A stretch of DNA of 64,000 bases from positions 75,012-139,011 of the forward strand of contig JAYWHT010000044.1 of the NCBI GenBank assembly GCA_043777595.1. The letters are read 5' to 3'. This DNA is from JAYVJH01 sp043777595. Lineage in GTDB: Bacteria; Bacteroidota; Bacteroidia; Cytophagales; Spirosomataceae. Positions 52,029-61,973 of the stretch are shown piece by piece. The notes below the pieces were generated by a model that saw only the letters and a list, made by a program, of their open reading frames with translations, did not search any database and had not been told where the DNA came from. Numbering within the stretch: position 1 is the first letter of the stretch; every line of letters starts with the position of its first letter. Made by a program: the position numbers and the translations under genes.

Positions 52029-52799
52029 ATGAAATACCTACATAAAATACCAGCAAAATATATACTTACCGTGTTAATATTATTTGTTTTGCATAAATCA
52101 GATGCCCAACAAGTATCAGGACTACTCAAATATAGCCAAATAACAGCTTTTGAAGATACTGCTCGTCGAAGTCTTATACCTGTTGATATGCTATTTAATA
52201 ACTACGAGTCAATGACTGTACCAGATGTTATCAGAAAAATGAATAGCCAAGATTCAGGTAGATTAGTGACTACTGTTACAAACCAAAACAGACGCTTTGC
52301 AGTATATAAGAATTTTATAACAAAGCAAATGTATTCAAGAGAAAGAGCTGATACTGAGTTGGTAATTGTCAAAGATTCGTTAGAGAAGATAGATTGGAAA
52401 GTTAAAAATGAATTTAGAAAAGTAGGGACTATTCAATGCCAGAAAGCAGAAGCCATGGTAAGAGGGCGTTTTTATACGGCTTGGTTTGCACCAGAAATAC
52501 CGCTCAATTTTGGCCCTTGGAAGTTACAAGGATTGCCTGGTCTAATTTTGGCCGCCAAATCTACAGATAACCAAGTAGAGTTTAGGTTTGAGTCCTTACA
52601 AATGCCCGTACCAGCCAATCATAATTTACCTCCTATCAAGCCCTTTGACAACGTCAAGATAGTAACCCAGCAAGAGTTTTATAAATTAGCCAAAAGCAAT
52701 GAAATCAAGTTTACAAAAATGGTAGAATCACAACCTGGCAATGAACACGGGCCTGTTGTTTTTACCACAAAATGGATTGAAATATATCCCAAAAATTAA
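52029..52799 (+). CDS. GLPGLI family protein
   Basis: 256 aa. A signal peptide precedes QQVSGLL, and the name-giving GLPGLI motif lies at 168-173 (FGPWKLQGLPGLILAA). These exported proteins of Bacteroidota are often found beside TonB-dependent receptors. Its stop abuts the start of the receptor gene with no gap, so they form a functional pair; the substrate is unknown. Confidence 0.92.
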   Translation: MKYLHKIPAKYILTVLILFVLHKSDAQQVSGLLKYSQITAFEDTARRSLIPVDMLFNNYESMTVPDVIRKMNSQDSGRLVTTVTNQNRRFAVYKNFITKQMYSRERADTELVIVKDSLEKIDWKVKNEFRKVGTIQCQKAEAMVRGRFYTAWFAPEIPLNFGPWKLQGLPGLILAAKSTDNQVEFRFESLQMPVPANHNLPPIKPFDNVKIVTQQEFYKLAKSNEIKFTKMVESQPGNEHGPVVFTTKWIEIYPKN

Positions 52800-55490
52800 A
52801 TGCGTTATTTGTGCTTTTTGTTATTTCTCTTGGCTTTTTGGCAAGTAAAAGCACAAGTCCGCATCGGAGGGGTAGTTCAGACTGCCGAAAATAAACCGCT
52901 TGTGTCTGTCAATATTCTGGCCTATCAGATAGAGGGCAACGATACAACACTCACCAAATACGCCATTACCGACACACAAGGGCAATTTAGACTTAATCTT
53001 CCCAAAAACCAGTATCATCTCATCAAAGCCAAAGCCTTGGGCTATGCCGATGGCTTGTTGTTGGTTTTGCCCAAAGACTCCGTGGTTTTTTATACGTTTA
53101 CGCTCTTACCCAAAGCCATAGAACTGCGTGAGGTGGTAGTAAAAAGCCCTCCCGTAAAAGCCAACAATGACACTACGACTTTTAAGGCCAAAGCCTTTAT
53201 GGACGGCTCAGAGCGCAGTGTCGAAGACCTGCTTCGCAAACTGCCAGGCGTGCGAGTAGCCGAAAATGGCAAAATCACTGTTCATGGCAAGGCCGTTGAA
53301 AAGGTGATGATTGAGGGTGAAGACTTGTTTAGCAAAAACTACCAGATTATTACACGCTCGTTGGCTGCTGGAACCTTAGACAAAGTAGAGGCCATAGACA
53401 ACTATTCAGAAAACCCATTGCTCAAAGGCATCGAAAAAAGCAACAAAATAGTGCTGAACTTGACTGTACGGCCAGACCTCAAAGTACGGCCTTTTGGCAG
53501 TGTAGGGGGCGATATTGGCTATAAAAACAAGTACAACCTCAACACCACGGCATTGACCTTGTTGGGTAAACTCAAAGGCGGTATAGTGGGCAACCTCAAC
53601 AACATAGGCTACGACCCCATCGCTGCCAGCGAGTACGAACTCAGCGCAGACGACGACATACAGGGTTTTAGCACCATACAAAGCAACTTATTGGCCGCTA
53701 TTCCGCTCGCCATGGTGGGCGTACCAGACCTTGAGGCACGTCGTGTAATGCTCAACAATGCCAAGCTGATAGGAGCAACGGCCACTTATAAGCTGAGTAA
53801 AAAACTCAAAATAAAAGGATTTAGCTATTTTTATAACGACCGTCTGCAATTAGAATCGGGCAGTCAAACGCAGTACTTTTTTGATGGCAAGACGGTACAG
53901 TTTCGAGATTCGTCTATGCAAAACCGAAGCCCCAAACTCTGGACAAACCAACTGAAAGCGGAGTATAACATTGATGCCAAAACCAATTTGAAATATACGT
54001 TTACGCATAGAGGTTCAGAAATAGGCAACAACGTTTTTTTTGATACGCAAAATTTACAACTTTCTGAAAATATACCCATCAATGGCCAAGATGCCATCGA
54101 AGTAGCCAATCATCGCCTCAACGCTGTGCGGCGCATCAATGACCAGAATGCACTCATTGTCGATGTGAGCTACCTGTCGTCGTCGCTTTCAAGGCTCACC
54201 AGTACGCAAAGCCAACGTTACTCATCGTATTTCAAACTCAATAAAACGTTTCGGACAGCATGGCAAAGCATAGACCAAAACCAACAAGAGTTCAAAACAG
54301 CCTTGCGCTGGAAAAACGTAAACAAATGGGGAAACTTGTCGGTGGGCATGGGTTATTTGCACAAAACAGACCATACAGACTCTGATTTTAGTGTCAGAAC
54401 CGACAATAACCAAATTTATAGACCCACAACCGAATTTAAAAATAACTTTGATTACCAAAACGACATCGTGCTTGTAGATGCACAGCAAACGTTTGAGCGT
54501 GGGATTTTTAGATGGAATGTGGGTGGCACGGCACAATGGACAAATGCAGTCTTGAAAAACGCAATTCAAAAAAATGCAGATTTTAATATTTCTAAATTCA
54601 TAGTACAACCTTCTCTCAGTCTTTCGGCCATATTGGGCAACCACCAACGGCTAACGGCACTCTATTTCAACCAGCAACTACTACCCTCAACTGACCAATT
54701 TACGACCAACAACATACAATCGGGCTATCGTGATTTTCAGAAGAATGCAGGTGTTTTTTATGTTTCTAAAAACAATAATTGGCTATTGTCTTATAACAAT
54801 ACTGACTGGACAAGGCTCTACGCTATAAACGTTGGCGTTTCTTACAATCGCAGTCATTTTTATAATTCTTACGAATTTGGATTTTCTGATTTACTGAATT
54901 TTAGTACAAATCGGCCTATTGAAACTACTCTCAATCAGGTTTCAGCAAATTGGCAACTCGATAGGCTCATTTTGCCACTTTCTACCAAAATACGATTGGA
55001 GGGTAATATTGGGCAGTCTGAAATATTGAATCGGGTAAATGGTAGTAATCTTTTGCCCAACAATGCCCAGCATTTGGACAACAAACTTTATTTTATTTCG
55101 GCCTTCGATGGATTTTTCAATTTTCAGGCTAGCTTGCGTTATAGTCTCAGTAGAGTTGTGCAACGAGGCCTGGCTGAAAGTAACTCTCAAACGACGCTTT
55201 TCGTACCGAATTTTACTCTTAGGTTGAGACCAGTAACTGGTTTTTCTATAAAAATAAGTGCCGAACAGTTGAACTGGTACAATGCCAATAGCCATGATTT
55301 TACGAATCTGTTGGACATTGACTTGCTTTATCATACTACCGATTCGCCTTTTACTTTTTCGATGATGGGCAATAATTTATTGGACACAAAATATATTTTC
55401 TTTACCAATCTTAGTAATTACTCCAACTCCCAAAACAAATACGCACTCCAACCACGTTGGCTCACGGCCAGTATCTCAATGAGTTTTTAA
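52800..55490 (+). CDS. TonB-dependent-receptor-like outer membrane protein with carboxypeptidase-regulatory domain
   Basis: 896 aa. A signal peptide (CFLLFLLAFWQVKA) is followed by a CarboxypepD-regulatory-like domain (about 20-105: VRIGGVVQTAENKPLVSVNILAY), a plug-like domain (SVEDLLRKLPGVRVAENGKITVHG...) and a long beta-barrel ending in a hydrophobic SISMSF strand. Paired with GLPGLI, it fits the outer membrane beta-barrel family common in Cytophagales. Transported ligand unknown; no TonB box is certain. Confidence 0.9.
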   Translation: MRYLCFLLFLLAFWQVKAQVRIGGVVQTAENKPLVSVNILAYQIEGNDTTLTKYAITDTQGQFRLNLPKNQYHLIKAKALGYADGLLLVLPKDSVVFYTFTLLPKAIELREVVVKSPPVKANNDTTTFKAKAFMDGSERSVEDLLRKLPGVRVAENGKITVHGKAVEKVMIEGEDLFSKNYQIITRSLAAGTLDKVEAIDNYSENPLLKGIEKSNKIVLNLTVRPDLKVRPFGSVGGDIGYKNKYNLNTTALTLLGKLKGGIVGNLNNIGYDPIAASEYELSADDDIQGFSTIQSNLLAAIPLAMVGVPDLEARRVMLNNAKLIGATATYKLSKKLKIKGFSYFYNDRLQLESGSQTQYFFDGKTVQFRDSSMQNRSPKLWTNQLKAEYNIDAKTNLKYTFTHRGSEIGNNVFFDTQNLQLSENIPINGQDAIEVANHRLNAVRRINDQNALIVDVSYLSSSLSRLTSTQSQRYSSYFKLNKTFRTAWQSIDQNQQEFKTALRWKNVNKWGNLSVGMGYLHKTDHTDSDFSVRTDNNQIYRPTTEFKNNFDYQNDIVLVDAQQTFERGIFRWNVGGTAQWTNAVLKNAIQKNADFNISKFIVQPSLSLSAILGNHQRLTALYFNQQLLPSTDQFTTNNIQSGYRDFQKNAGVFYVSKNNNWLLSYNNTDWTRLYAINVGVSYNRSHFYNSYEFGFSDLLNFSTNRPIETTLNQVSANWQLDRLILPLSTKIRLEGNIGQSEILNRVNGSNLLPNNAQHLDNKLYFISAFDGFFNFQASLRYSLSRVVQRGLAESNSQTTLFVPNFTLRLRPVTGFSIKISAEQLNWYNANSHDFTNLLDIDLLYHTTDSPFTFSMMGNNLLDTKYIFFTNLSNYSNSQNKYALQPRWLTASISMSF

Positions 55491-55623
55491 GGGGAATAGC
55501 TTTTGCTTTTTTGGTGCTTTTGTTAGAATAACTAAACAGGCTCTTTGACAATTTTGTCGGATATTATATTTAAAGAACTTTTTACACCAAACCATAAATA
55601 TCCAATTTCGTTTATAGTATAAT

Positions 55624-56283
55624 TTAGTGAGTGCCGTGAAGTAAATGTCTCCCCAGTATCAATTCTTTGAGCTTGCGAAGTATATATATGATTTGAAATA
55701 AATCCTGCTCTTGGGCTGCGTCAAAGGCATTACTCACACAATATTCTTTGCCATTGAGTACGGTAAAATACCAAATTCTGCCTTGAACCCAACAGCCGTA
55801 AAGCGGTTTGCCATCTTGATTTTTTTCTTGTGCGAGTATCATGGCCGACAGCATTTGTCCTTCTGGGTCATGTGAGTCGCCTTTGCTTCTTTTGTATTCT
55901 TGAAGAAAAAAGTACGGATTGGCAGGTCGTCCCGAATATTTGGGACTTGCTACCATACAATCTACAATCACTGATATTTTATACTCATTGACCAAACCAC
56001 TCAAAGGCCGTTCAAAAAAAGTTTTAAATTTTTTATCAACATTCAGATTTGCTATTCTAAATATAGGACTAATAAAAAACATTTTAAGTTCTTCTTCGTT
56101 CCAATTTCGTTCATCTTTACGTAGTTCAACGGGCAGTTCTTTGACAAGAGACTGCTCTGACGGAGATAAGTCAAATGGTGTAGTATTTACCCATTCATCT
56201 AATATGATACAGTTGTCAACCGTTTCAATTTCAAAAGTGTCCATTACCTCCTCAACATCATAGTGGTTTAATTTTTTTTCCAT
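55624..56283 (-). CDS. PD-(D/E)XK nuclease-like protein (paralogue of 21628-22275)
   Basis: 219 aa from the ATG at 56283; an upstream frame start at 56346 is not supported. D108 (VIVDCMV), E129-Y-K131 (LQEYKRS) and Q143 (EGQMLSAM) follow the spacing of its paralogue at 21628 with near identity of the core, and the WNEEELKMFFISP segment near 61-73 is shared. The N-terminus is longer. Isolated gene, function unknown. Confidence 0.65.
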   Translation of the reverse strand: MEKKLNHYDVEEVMDTFEIETVDNCIILDEWVNTTPFDLSPSEQSLVKELPVELRKDERNWNEEELKMFFISPIFRIANLNVDKKFKTFFERPLSGLVNEYKISVIVDCMVASPKYSGRPANPYFFLQEYKRSKGDSHDPEGQMLSAMILAQEKNQDGKPLYGCWVQGRIWYFTVLNGKEYCVSNAFDAAQEQDLFQIIYILRKLKELILGRHLLHGTH

Positions 56284-56399
56284 AATATTGTTTTTTACAA
56301 AGATAAACAAATCAACACCGCCAATGCAACAAACTGCCCCAAACATTGCGCTAACGAGTGGCTTTATGAATGTGTATGGGGCGTAGAGTTATAAATTAC

Positions 56400-56525
56400 T
56401 TACCTAAAAAAAACATTATAAACCACAACGGCCACCACCAGCACGACTACCATAAACAAATAATAGAAAGCATCTATGAATGGGTACGTCTGGCGGTCGA
56501 ATTTTTTGAGAAGTTTTTTGAACAT
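56400..56525 (-). CDS. Single-pass membrane protein, 41 aa
   Basis: ATG at 56525, TAA at 56400-56402. A basic N-terminus (MFKKLLKKFDRQTYPF) is followed by one very hydrophobic helix rich in valine and a short tail (YNVFFR). It starts 18 bp after the queE stop on the same strand. Charge pattern predicts the N-terminus in the cytoplasm. I do not recognise it; it is below usual gene-finder length limits. Confidence 0.5.
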   Translation of the reverse strand: MFKKLLKKFDRQTYPFIDAFYYLFMVVVLVVAVVVYNVFFR

Positions 56526-56543
56526 TTGCTTAGGTACAAGCGG

Positions 56544-57164
56544 CTACGGGATTTGCATATATTTATGCGATTGAAGAGACATACGCCACCGTGGATTTTG
56601 CTTAATATAGTCAATAATGAGCGGCAGCATTTCCTCTATTTTGCTCCACTCGGGTTGTAGTGCCAATATACAACTTGGTCCAACAAGGGCGGCGTGGGTT
56701 TCGGCAAACTCAAAGTCTGATTTGTTATAAATCACTACTTTGAGTTCGTTGGCCTGCACATAAATGCTTTGGTGTGGTTTCTTAAACTTTTTTGGTGAAA
56801 AGCATATCCAGTCCCACGACCCAGTAACTTCATACACGCCCGACGTTTCGATATTGGTTTCAAACTGCTCGCTCAATAACTCGTCTGTCAGTTCTGTCAG
56901 GTCGTACATTAGTGGCTCGCCACCTGTGATGACGGCCAAACGTGCGGGCTGTAAGATAGCATCGGCAACTATCTGGCTGACTGTCGTTTTGGGGTGTGCG
57001 TCGCCGTCCCACGATTCTTTTACATCGCACCAGTGGCAGCCTACATCGCAGCCGCCTAATCTGATAAAATAGGCCGCTCGCCCTGCATGATGCCCTTCGC
57101 CTTGCAGCGTATAAAAGGCTTCCATCAAGGGCAAAGGTTTAGAGCGTGAGATTGAGTTGTTCAT
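56544..57164 (-). CDS. queE: 7-carboxy-7-deazaguanine synthase
   Basis: 206 aa. The radical-SAM cluster is C39-x3-C43-x2-C46 (LGGCDVGCHWCDVKES), and the N-terminus LPLMEAFYTLQGEGHHAGRAAYFIRLGG is the QueE opening. It makes the deazapurine core for queuosine in tRNA. It starts 20 bp after the secA stop, so it probably shares the transcript; queD and queC are not in the window. Confidence 0.94.
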   Translation of the reverse strand: MNNSISRSKPLPLMEAFYTLQGEGHHAGRAAYFIRLGGCDVGCHWCDVKESWDGDAHPKTTVSQIVADAILQPARLAVITGGEPLMYDLTELTDELLSEQFETNIETSGVYEVTGSWDWICFSPKKFKKPHQSIYVQANELKVVIYNKSDFEFAETHAALVGPSCILALQPEWSKIEEMLPLIIDYIKQNPRWRMSLQSHKYMQIP

Positions 57165-57184
57165 TTTGTTTTCTGATTAAGTTA

Positions 57185-60100
57185 CTACCCAATCACCACA
57201 CAGTCGCCACTTGCCACCTCGTGTTCTACTTTTTTATATTTGACATCGGCCACTACTCTACCATCTCGGTACTGAACCGTTACTTTTTGGTTGCGGTCGG
57301 CTATTTTGATGGCTCGTACTGGTGCTTGCCGCTCGGTTGGCTGGCTGTGGCGTTCGTAGCCGCTTGGCCCTACCATTTCCAATTCTTCGTCGTTGCGGTT
57401 GGTTTGTAGCTTGGGCTGAGGCTCTGGGCGGCGGTTCGACTGTTGCGCTGGTTGTGGGGTAGTTTCGGGTAATTGCGCTTTCATCAAGAAGCCAATGGTA
57501 TCAAAATTGACTTTGCTCATAAACCTTTTAAACAACTCTACTGCTTCAAATTTATAGACAAGTAGTGGGTCTTTTTGTTCGTAGGCGGCATTTTGTACCG
57601 ACTGTTTGAGGTCGTCCATTTCTCGTAAATGTTCTTTCCATTCTTGGTCAATGAGTGCCAACACTACCGACTTTTCCATTTCTTTGACAACATCACGGCC
57701 ATCGGTTTCTATGGCTCTTTTGAGATTGACAGCCACTTGGGTTTCTTTCATACCATCGCTAAACGGTACTACTATTTCTTCGACTGTTGCACCTCGCTCT
57801 GCCTGAATTTGCTTAAATACTCCCAAAGCCTGCTCGGCAATACGTTTATTTTTGGCTACATATTGATTTTCTACAGCCACATACAAGCTCTGCGCTCGGT
57901 CGGCAGGTTTTAGTTTATTGTACTCAATTTCTTTATACGGTGGCTCAATGCCGAAGTTGGTTAGTATAGCCAGTTCATGCTCGTCGAAGTTTCCATCGGT
58001 ATTGTTTACAATTTCGGCACTTACGTCATACAGGTTGTCGGCAATATCGACAGCGATACGGTCGCCAAAGAGGGCGTTTTTGCGTCGTTTATAAATCGTC
58101 TCACGCTGAATGTTCATCACGTCGTCATATTCCAACAGTCGCTTGCGAGTGCCAAAGTTGTTTTCTTCCACTTTTTCTTGCGCTCGCTCTATCGACTTCG
58201 TAACCATCGAGTGCTGTATCACTTCGCCCTCTTCCAAGCCCATGCTGTCCATCACTTTGGCAATACGGTCAGAGCCAAACATACGCATCAGGCCGTCTTC
58301 GAGCGACACAAAAAACTGCGTACTGCCTGGGTCGCCCTGCCGGCCAGACCGACCTCGTAGCTGCCTATCCACACGGCGGCTTTCGTGGCGTTCGGTACCA
58401 ACTATTGCCAGTCCACCAGCCGCCTTAGACTCTGGCGTTAGTTTAATGTCCGTACCACGACCTGCCATGTTGGTTGCTATCGTAACAGTACCGGGTTTAC
58501 CTGCTTCGGCCACTACTTCGGCTTCTTTTTGGTGTTGTTTGGCATTGAGTACCTGGTGTTGGATTTTCCGTAAACCCAACATACGGCTCAACAGTTCAGA
58601 GTTTTCGACCGATGTTGTACCTACCAGCACAGGGCGGCCAGCAGCTACCAATTCGCCAATTTCATCAACAACGGCATTGTATTTTTCACGAACAGACCTA
58701 AACACTTTGTCTTCATGGTCTTTCCGAACTGCCGTCAGGTTGGTTGGAATACTCACTACGTCCAATTTATAAATTTTCCAAAACTCACCAGCCTCCGTCT
58801 GTGCCGTACCCGTCATACCTGAGAGTTTGTGGTACATTCTAAAATAATTTTGAAGCGTAACGGTAGCATACGTCTGCGTGGCATCTTCAACTTTTACGCT
58901 TTCTTTGGCTTCTACGGCTTGGTGCAGCCCATCAGACCAACGCCGACCGTCCATGATACGACCTGTTTGTTCATCTACAATCATCACCTTGCCGTTCATC
59001 AGCACATACTCGACGTCTCGCTCAAAGAGCGTATAAGCCTTCAATAATTGCTGAACGGTATGCACCCGCTGCGACTTGATAGAAAAATCTCTGATGATGG
59101 CTTCTTTCTCAACCAACTTTTGCTGACTCGAAAGCTCTGTATCAGTATCAACGGCATTGAGGGCGATTGAGAGTTCGGGCAAAATAAAAAAATTGGCATC
59201 TTCACTTTCGCCAGTGAGGTAGTCCAAGCCTTTTTCGGTTAGTTCTACGCTGTTGTTTTTTTCTTCTATCGTAAAATACAAAGGAACATCGGCCTCGGGC
59301 ATCAATTTTTGGTTTTCGGCCAAGTATATCTTCTCGGTTTCGTTCATGATTGCTTTCATACCAGTTTCGCTCAAAAACTTAATGAGGGGCTTGTATTTGG
59401 GCAAACCTCTGTGCGCTCGGTACAAGGCCAGGCCGCCATTGTCTTTGTCGCCAGCGGCTATTTTCTTTTTGGCTTCGTTCAACAAATCTGTTACCAATCG
59501 CTTCTGCACATCAACGATACGAGCCACACGGGGTTTGAGTTCGACAAAATCTTGCTCGTCGCCACGAGGCACTGGCCCACTGATAATGAGCGGAGTACGG
59601 GCATCGTCAATCAGTACCGAGTCCACCTCGTCCACCATGGCATAGTGGTGCTTGCGTTGCACAAGTTCGGCTGGCGTGTGTGCCATGTTGTCTCTGAGGT
59701 AGTCAAAGCCAAACTCATTATTTGTACCATAAGTAATATCAGCTAAGTACGCTTTGCGACGAGCAAAAGTATTGGGTTGATGCCTATCGATACAATCTAC
59801 TCTTAGACCGTGAAACTCAAAAATCGGCCCATTCCATTCGGCATCTCGGCGAGCCAAATAGTCGTTTACCGTTACAATATGCACGCCCTGCCCAGCCAAT
59901 GCGTTCAAAAAAGCGGGTAGAGTGGCAACCAATGTTTTACCTTCGCCAGTAGCCATTTCCGAAATCTTGCCTTGATGCAATACCGACCCACCAATTAACT
60001 GTACGTCATAATGAACCATCGCCCATTTGAGCGGGTGGCCGGCCACGTCCCAAGTCGTGTTCCAGATGGCTTCGTTGCCATTTATTACAACGTATTTTTT

Positions 60101-60538
60101 TGTTTCTGCCAACTCACGGTCAATGTCACTTGCCGATACAGTCAATGAATCGTTTTGTGTAAACCGCCGTGCCGTTTCTTTGACAATAGCAAAAGCTTTG
60201 GGCATAATTTCCAACAGCACCACTTCAAGCTGCTTGTCTCGGTCTGTGCCTAAGGTATCTATTTGCTTAAAAATAGCCTCTTTTACGTCCACATTCATAT
60301 CTGGGCTTTCGTCCATTTGTTTGTGTAGAGATGCTATTTTATCGTCAATACCTTGTAGTTGTTGGCCAATGTACGTTCTAAGGCTTGCAGACTCAGCACG
60401 AAGGCCATCGTTTGAGAGCGACCCTAACTTTGAGAACTCAGCCGCAACTTGTGCTACTACGGGGCTAAGGTCTTTGAGGTCTCGTTCAGACTTTGTACCA
60501 AATAAACTTGTTATGCTTTTTGTGAGGAATTTTATCAT
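57185..60538 (-). CDS. secA: Preprotein translocase ATPase
   Basis: 1117 aa. Walker A is ATGEGKT at 196-202, the DEAD-like VDEVDSVLIDDARTPLIISG lies near 305, and the GMTGTAQTEAGEFWKIY region and a GRGTDI...GRSGRQGDPG motif VI follow. It is longer than the E. coli enzyme through large insertions, as in other Bacteroidota. The C-terminus ends in DCVVIG and lacks the zinc-binding C-x-C...HC SecB-binding tail. It begins 16 bp after the RelE-type toxin stop, on the same strand. Confidence 0.97.
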   Translation of the reverse strand: MIKFLTKSITSLFGTKSERDLKDLSPVVAQVAAEFSKLGSLSNDGLRAESASLRTYIGQQLQGIDDKIASLHKQMDESPDMNVDVKEAIFKQIDTLGTDRDKQLEVVLLEIMPKAFAIVKETARRFTQNDSLTVSASDIDRELAETKKYVVINGNEAIWNTTWDVAGHPLKWAMVHYDVQLIGGSVLHQGKISEMATGEGKTLVATLPAFLNALAGQGVHIVTVNDYLARRDAEWNGPIFEFHGLRVDCIDRHQPNTFARRKAYLADITYGTNNEFGFDYLRDNMAHTPAELVQRKHHYAMVDEVDSVLIDDARTPLIISGPVPRGDEQDFVELKPRVARIVDVQKRLVTDLLNEAKKKIAAGDKDNGGLALYRAHRGLPKYKPLIKFLSETGMKAIMNETEKIYLAENQKLMPEADVPLYFTIEEKNNSVELTEKGLDYLTGESEDANFFILPELSIALNAVDTDTELSSQQKLVEKEAIIRDFSIKSQRVHTVQQLLKAYTLFERDVEYVLMNGKVMIVDEQTGRIMDGRRWSDGLHQAVEAKESVKVEDATQTYATVTLQNYFRMYHKLSGMTGTAQTEAGEFWKIYKLDVVSIPTNLTAVRKDHEDKVFRSVREKYNAVVDEIGELVAAGRPVLVGTTSVENSELLSRMLGLRKIQHQVLNAKQHQKEAEVVAEAGKPGTVTIATNMAGRGTDIKLTPESKAAGGLAIVGTERHESRRVDRQLRGRSGRQGDPGSTQFFVSLEDGLMRMFGSDRIAKVMDSMGLEEGEVIQHSMVTKSIERAQEKVEENNFGTRKRLLEYDDVMNIQRETIYKRRKNALFGDRIAVDIADNLYDVSAEIVNNTDGNFDEHELAILTNFGIEPPYKEIEYNKLKPADRAQSLYVAVENQYVAKNKRIAEQALGVFKQIQAERGATVEEIVVPFSDGMKETQVAVNLKRAIETDGRDVVKEMEKSVVLALIDQEWKEHLREMDDLKQSVQNAAYEQKDPLLVYKFEAVELFKRFMSKVNFDTIGFLMKAQLPETTPQPAQQSNRRPEPQPKLQTNRNDEELEMVGPSGYERHSQPTERQAPVRAIKIADRNQKVTVQYRDGRVVADVKYKKVEHEVASGDCVVIG

Positions 60539-60554
60539 TGTTTATCTTATAATT

Positions 60555-60809
60555 CTATTCGTAAACTTGTTTTCTATGACCGATTTTTAGAACAGTTATT
60601 CTAATTTCTCGGTCGTTAATATCATAAATTACTCTATAATCAGCAACTCGTATCCTATAACCAGTTACACCTTTTAGTTTTTTACAACCTACCGGTCTCG
60701 GATTAGTACCCAATTCTTCTATGGCTTCAATAATACTTTTACGGAAACTCTGAGGTATTGTTTCGAGGACTTTGACAGCTTTTTTCTCAAATCGAATCGT
60801 ATATTTCAT
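60555..60809 (-). CDS. RelE/ParE-type toxin
   Basis: 84 aa from the ATG at 60809. MKYTIRFEKKAVKVLETIPQ is the RelE opening; the C-terminal RIRVADYRVIYDINDREIRITVLKIGHRKQVY carries the basic and aromatic residues (YRVIYD; GHRKQVY) of ribosome-dependent mRNA endonucleases of the RelE family. Paired with the antitoxin gene immediately upstream (5-bp gap). It stops 16 bp before secA. Confidence 0.92.
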   Translation of the reverse strand: MKYTIRFEKKAVKVLETIPQSFRKSIIEAIEELGTNPRPVGCKKLKGVTGYRIRVADYRVIYDINDREIRITVLKIGHRKQVYE

Positions 60810-60814
60810 ACAAA

Positions 60815-61021
60815 TCAAATGCTAAACTGAGCTTTTACTTCATCTAAACTATAAAATGTGGCTTTCCCATCTTCTATTTTTTTTATGGCTTTTTTGTAGT
60901 CTTTAATATCCTCAACATCTTCTTTATCAAGCATTTCACTTCGCAGGTTAGTCCGTTTCAAAAACTCTTGAACAAAACTGAGTTCCGCCAGATTACGAGG
61001 CTTTATCAAAATGTTTTCCAT
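60815..61021 (-). CDS. RelE-partner antitoxin
   Basis: 68 aa, MENILIKPRNLAELSFVQEFLKR then an acidic-basic linker and YSLDEVKAQFSI at the end, the toxin-binding C-terminus of DUF2683-like antitoxins. Antitoxin-before-toxin order is usual. It resembles in layout the broken antitoxin at 21281. It follows a full consensus promoter. Confidence 0.88.
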   Translation of the reverse strand: MENILIKPRNLAELSFVQEFLKRTNLRSEMLDKEDVEDIKDYKKAIKKIEDGKATFYSLDEVKAQFSI

Positions 61022-61040
61022 TTTATTTTCAATTTTAATG

Positions 61041-61071
61041 CAAAGTTAGCCATTTGCCGCTAAGTATCAAT
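61041..61071 (-). promoter_or_regulatory. Consensus Bacteroidota promoter of the toxin-antitoxin pair
   Basis: On the minus strand ATTG (61071-61068), then 19 nt, then TAACTTTG (61048-61041): both elements with the canonical spacing, 20 bp before the antitoxin ATG. It may also drive secA. Confidence 0.65.
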
Positions 61072-61112
61072 AATCAAGCAAGATTATTAGTTACTGACAA
61101 ACTGACAGAAAC

Positions 61113-61151
61113 GCACGAGAGGCCGCCCAAAAATTGGACAGCCTCCCGTGC
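61113..61151 (-). terminator. Hairpin after the ECF sigma gene
   Basis: GCACGGGAGGC and GCCTCTCGTGC (minus strand) form an 11-bp stem with one G-U pair, extended by further pairing (GTCC/GGGC) around an A/T loop. Downstream T content is modest, so a weak terminator. Confidence 0.55.
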
Positions 61152-61184
61152 ATTTTTACTCATATTTTTTAGTACCGTCCTCTA

Positions 61185-61697
61185 TTATGCCAAATACGCA
61201 TATACCGATAGCTGTACTTTTAATTCTTGACGTGCAATGTGAATACGGTTTTTGACAGTTCCAATCGGTATTCTTAGTTTGTCTGCTATTTCTTGGTACT
61301 TAAACCCTCTAAAATACATCATAAACGGGTCTCTGTAAGATTTATCCAACGAATCGACTGCACCATTGATGTCTTCCATCACAAAGGCAGAGTAAGCATC
61401 GTTATCGGTGCTACTTTCAAAAGAATTGATGTAATGTAAGTTGTCGGTTGTATCAATAAATGTATTTTTGCGAATCATTCGCTGGTAATTCGTAATAAAC
61501 GTATTTTTCATAATCGTGTAAAGCCACGCTTTGAGGTTTGTGCCTTCGGCGTATTTTTCACGATTCAGAAACGCTTTCATTAGCGTATCTTGTAACAAAT
61601 CATTGGCATCTTCCGAGTCTTTCGTTAGACGCATTGCAAATGGTTTCAACGATTTTGAAACTTTGGTCAAGTGCTGGTTAAATTCGTTTGCAGTCAT
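61185..61697 (-). CDS. ECF-family RNA polymerase sigma factor
   Basis: 170 aa from the ATG at 61697 (MTANEFNQHLTKVSKSLKPFAMR). Region 2 includes DANDLLQDTLMKAFLNREKY and AWLYTIMKNTFITNYQR; region 4 is YQEIADKLRIPIGTVKNRIHIARQEL. No anti-sigma gene is adjacent. It resembles the short ECF factors common in Bacteroidota; stimulus unknown. Confidence 0.93.
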   Translation of the reverse strand: MTANEFNQHLTKVSKSLKPFAMRLTKDSEDANDLLQDTLMKAFLNREKYAEGTNLKAWLYTIMKNTFITNYQRMIRKNTFIDTTDNLHYINSFESSTDNDAYSAFVMEDINGAVDSLDKSYRDPFMMYFRGFKYQEIADKLRIPIGTVKNRIHIARQELKVQLSVYAYLA

Positions 61698-61973
61698 TGT
61701 CGTATTGTCTTGAAATGTTTTGTTTAACTTTCGATGGTCAAATTTAAACAAAATAATTTTATTCCACCAAATATTTTTTCAAAAAAAATAATAATTTGTA
61801 ATTTTTGTAAGAAATAAAATCAACATACCAACCAAATAGATATATAAATCATTGATTTTCAGCATTTTTATAAAAAAATCTAAACAAAGTGTGCGTTTAT
61901 GTATGTTTAACTTATAATGATAATAAATAAACAAACACTCACCATAATCACCTAATATTAAACAAAATATCAA

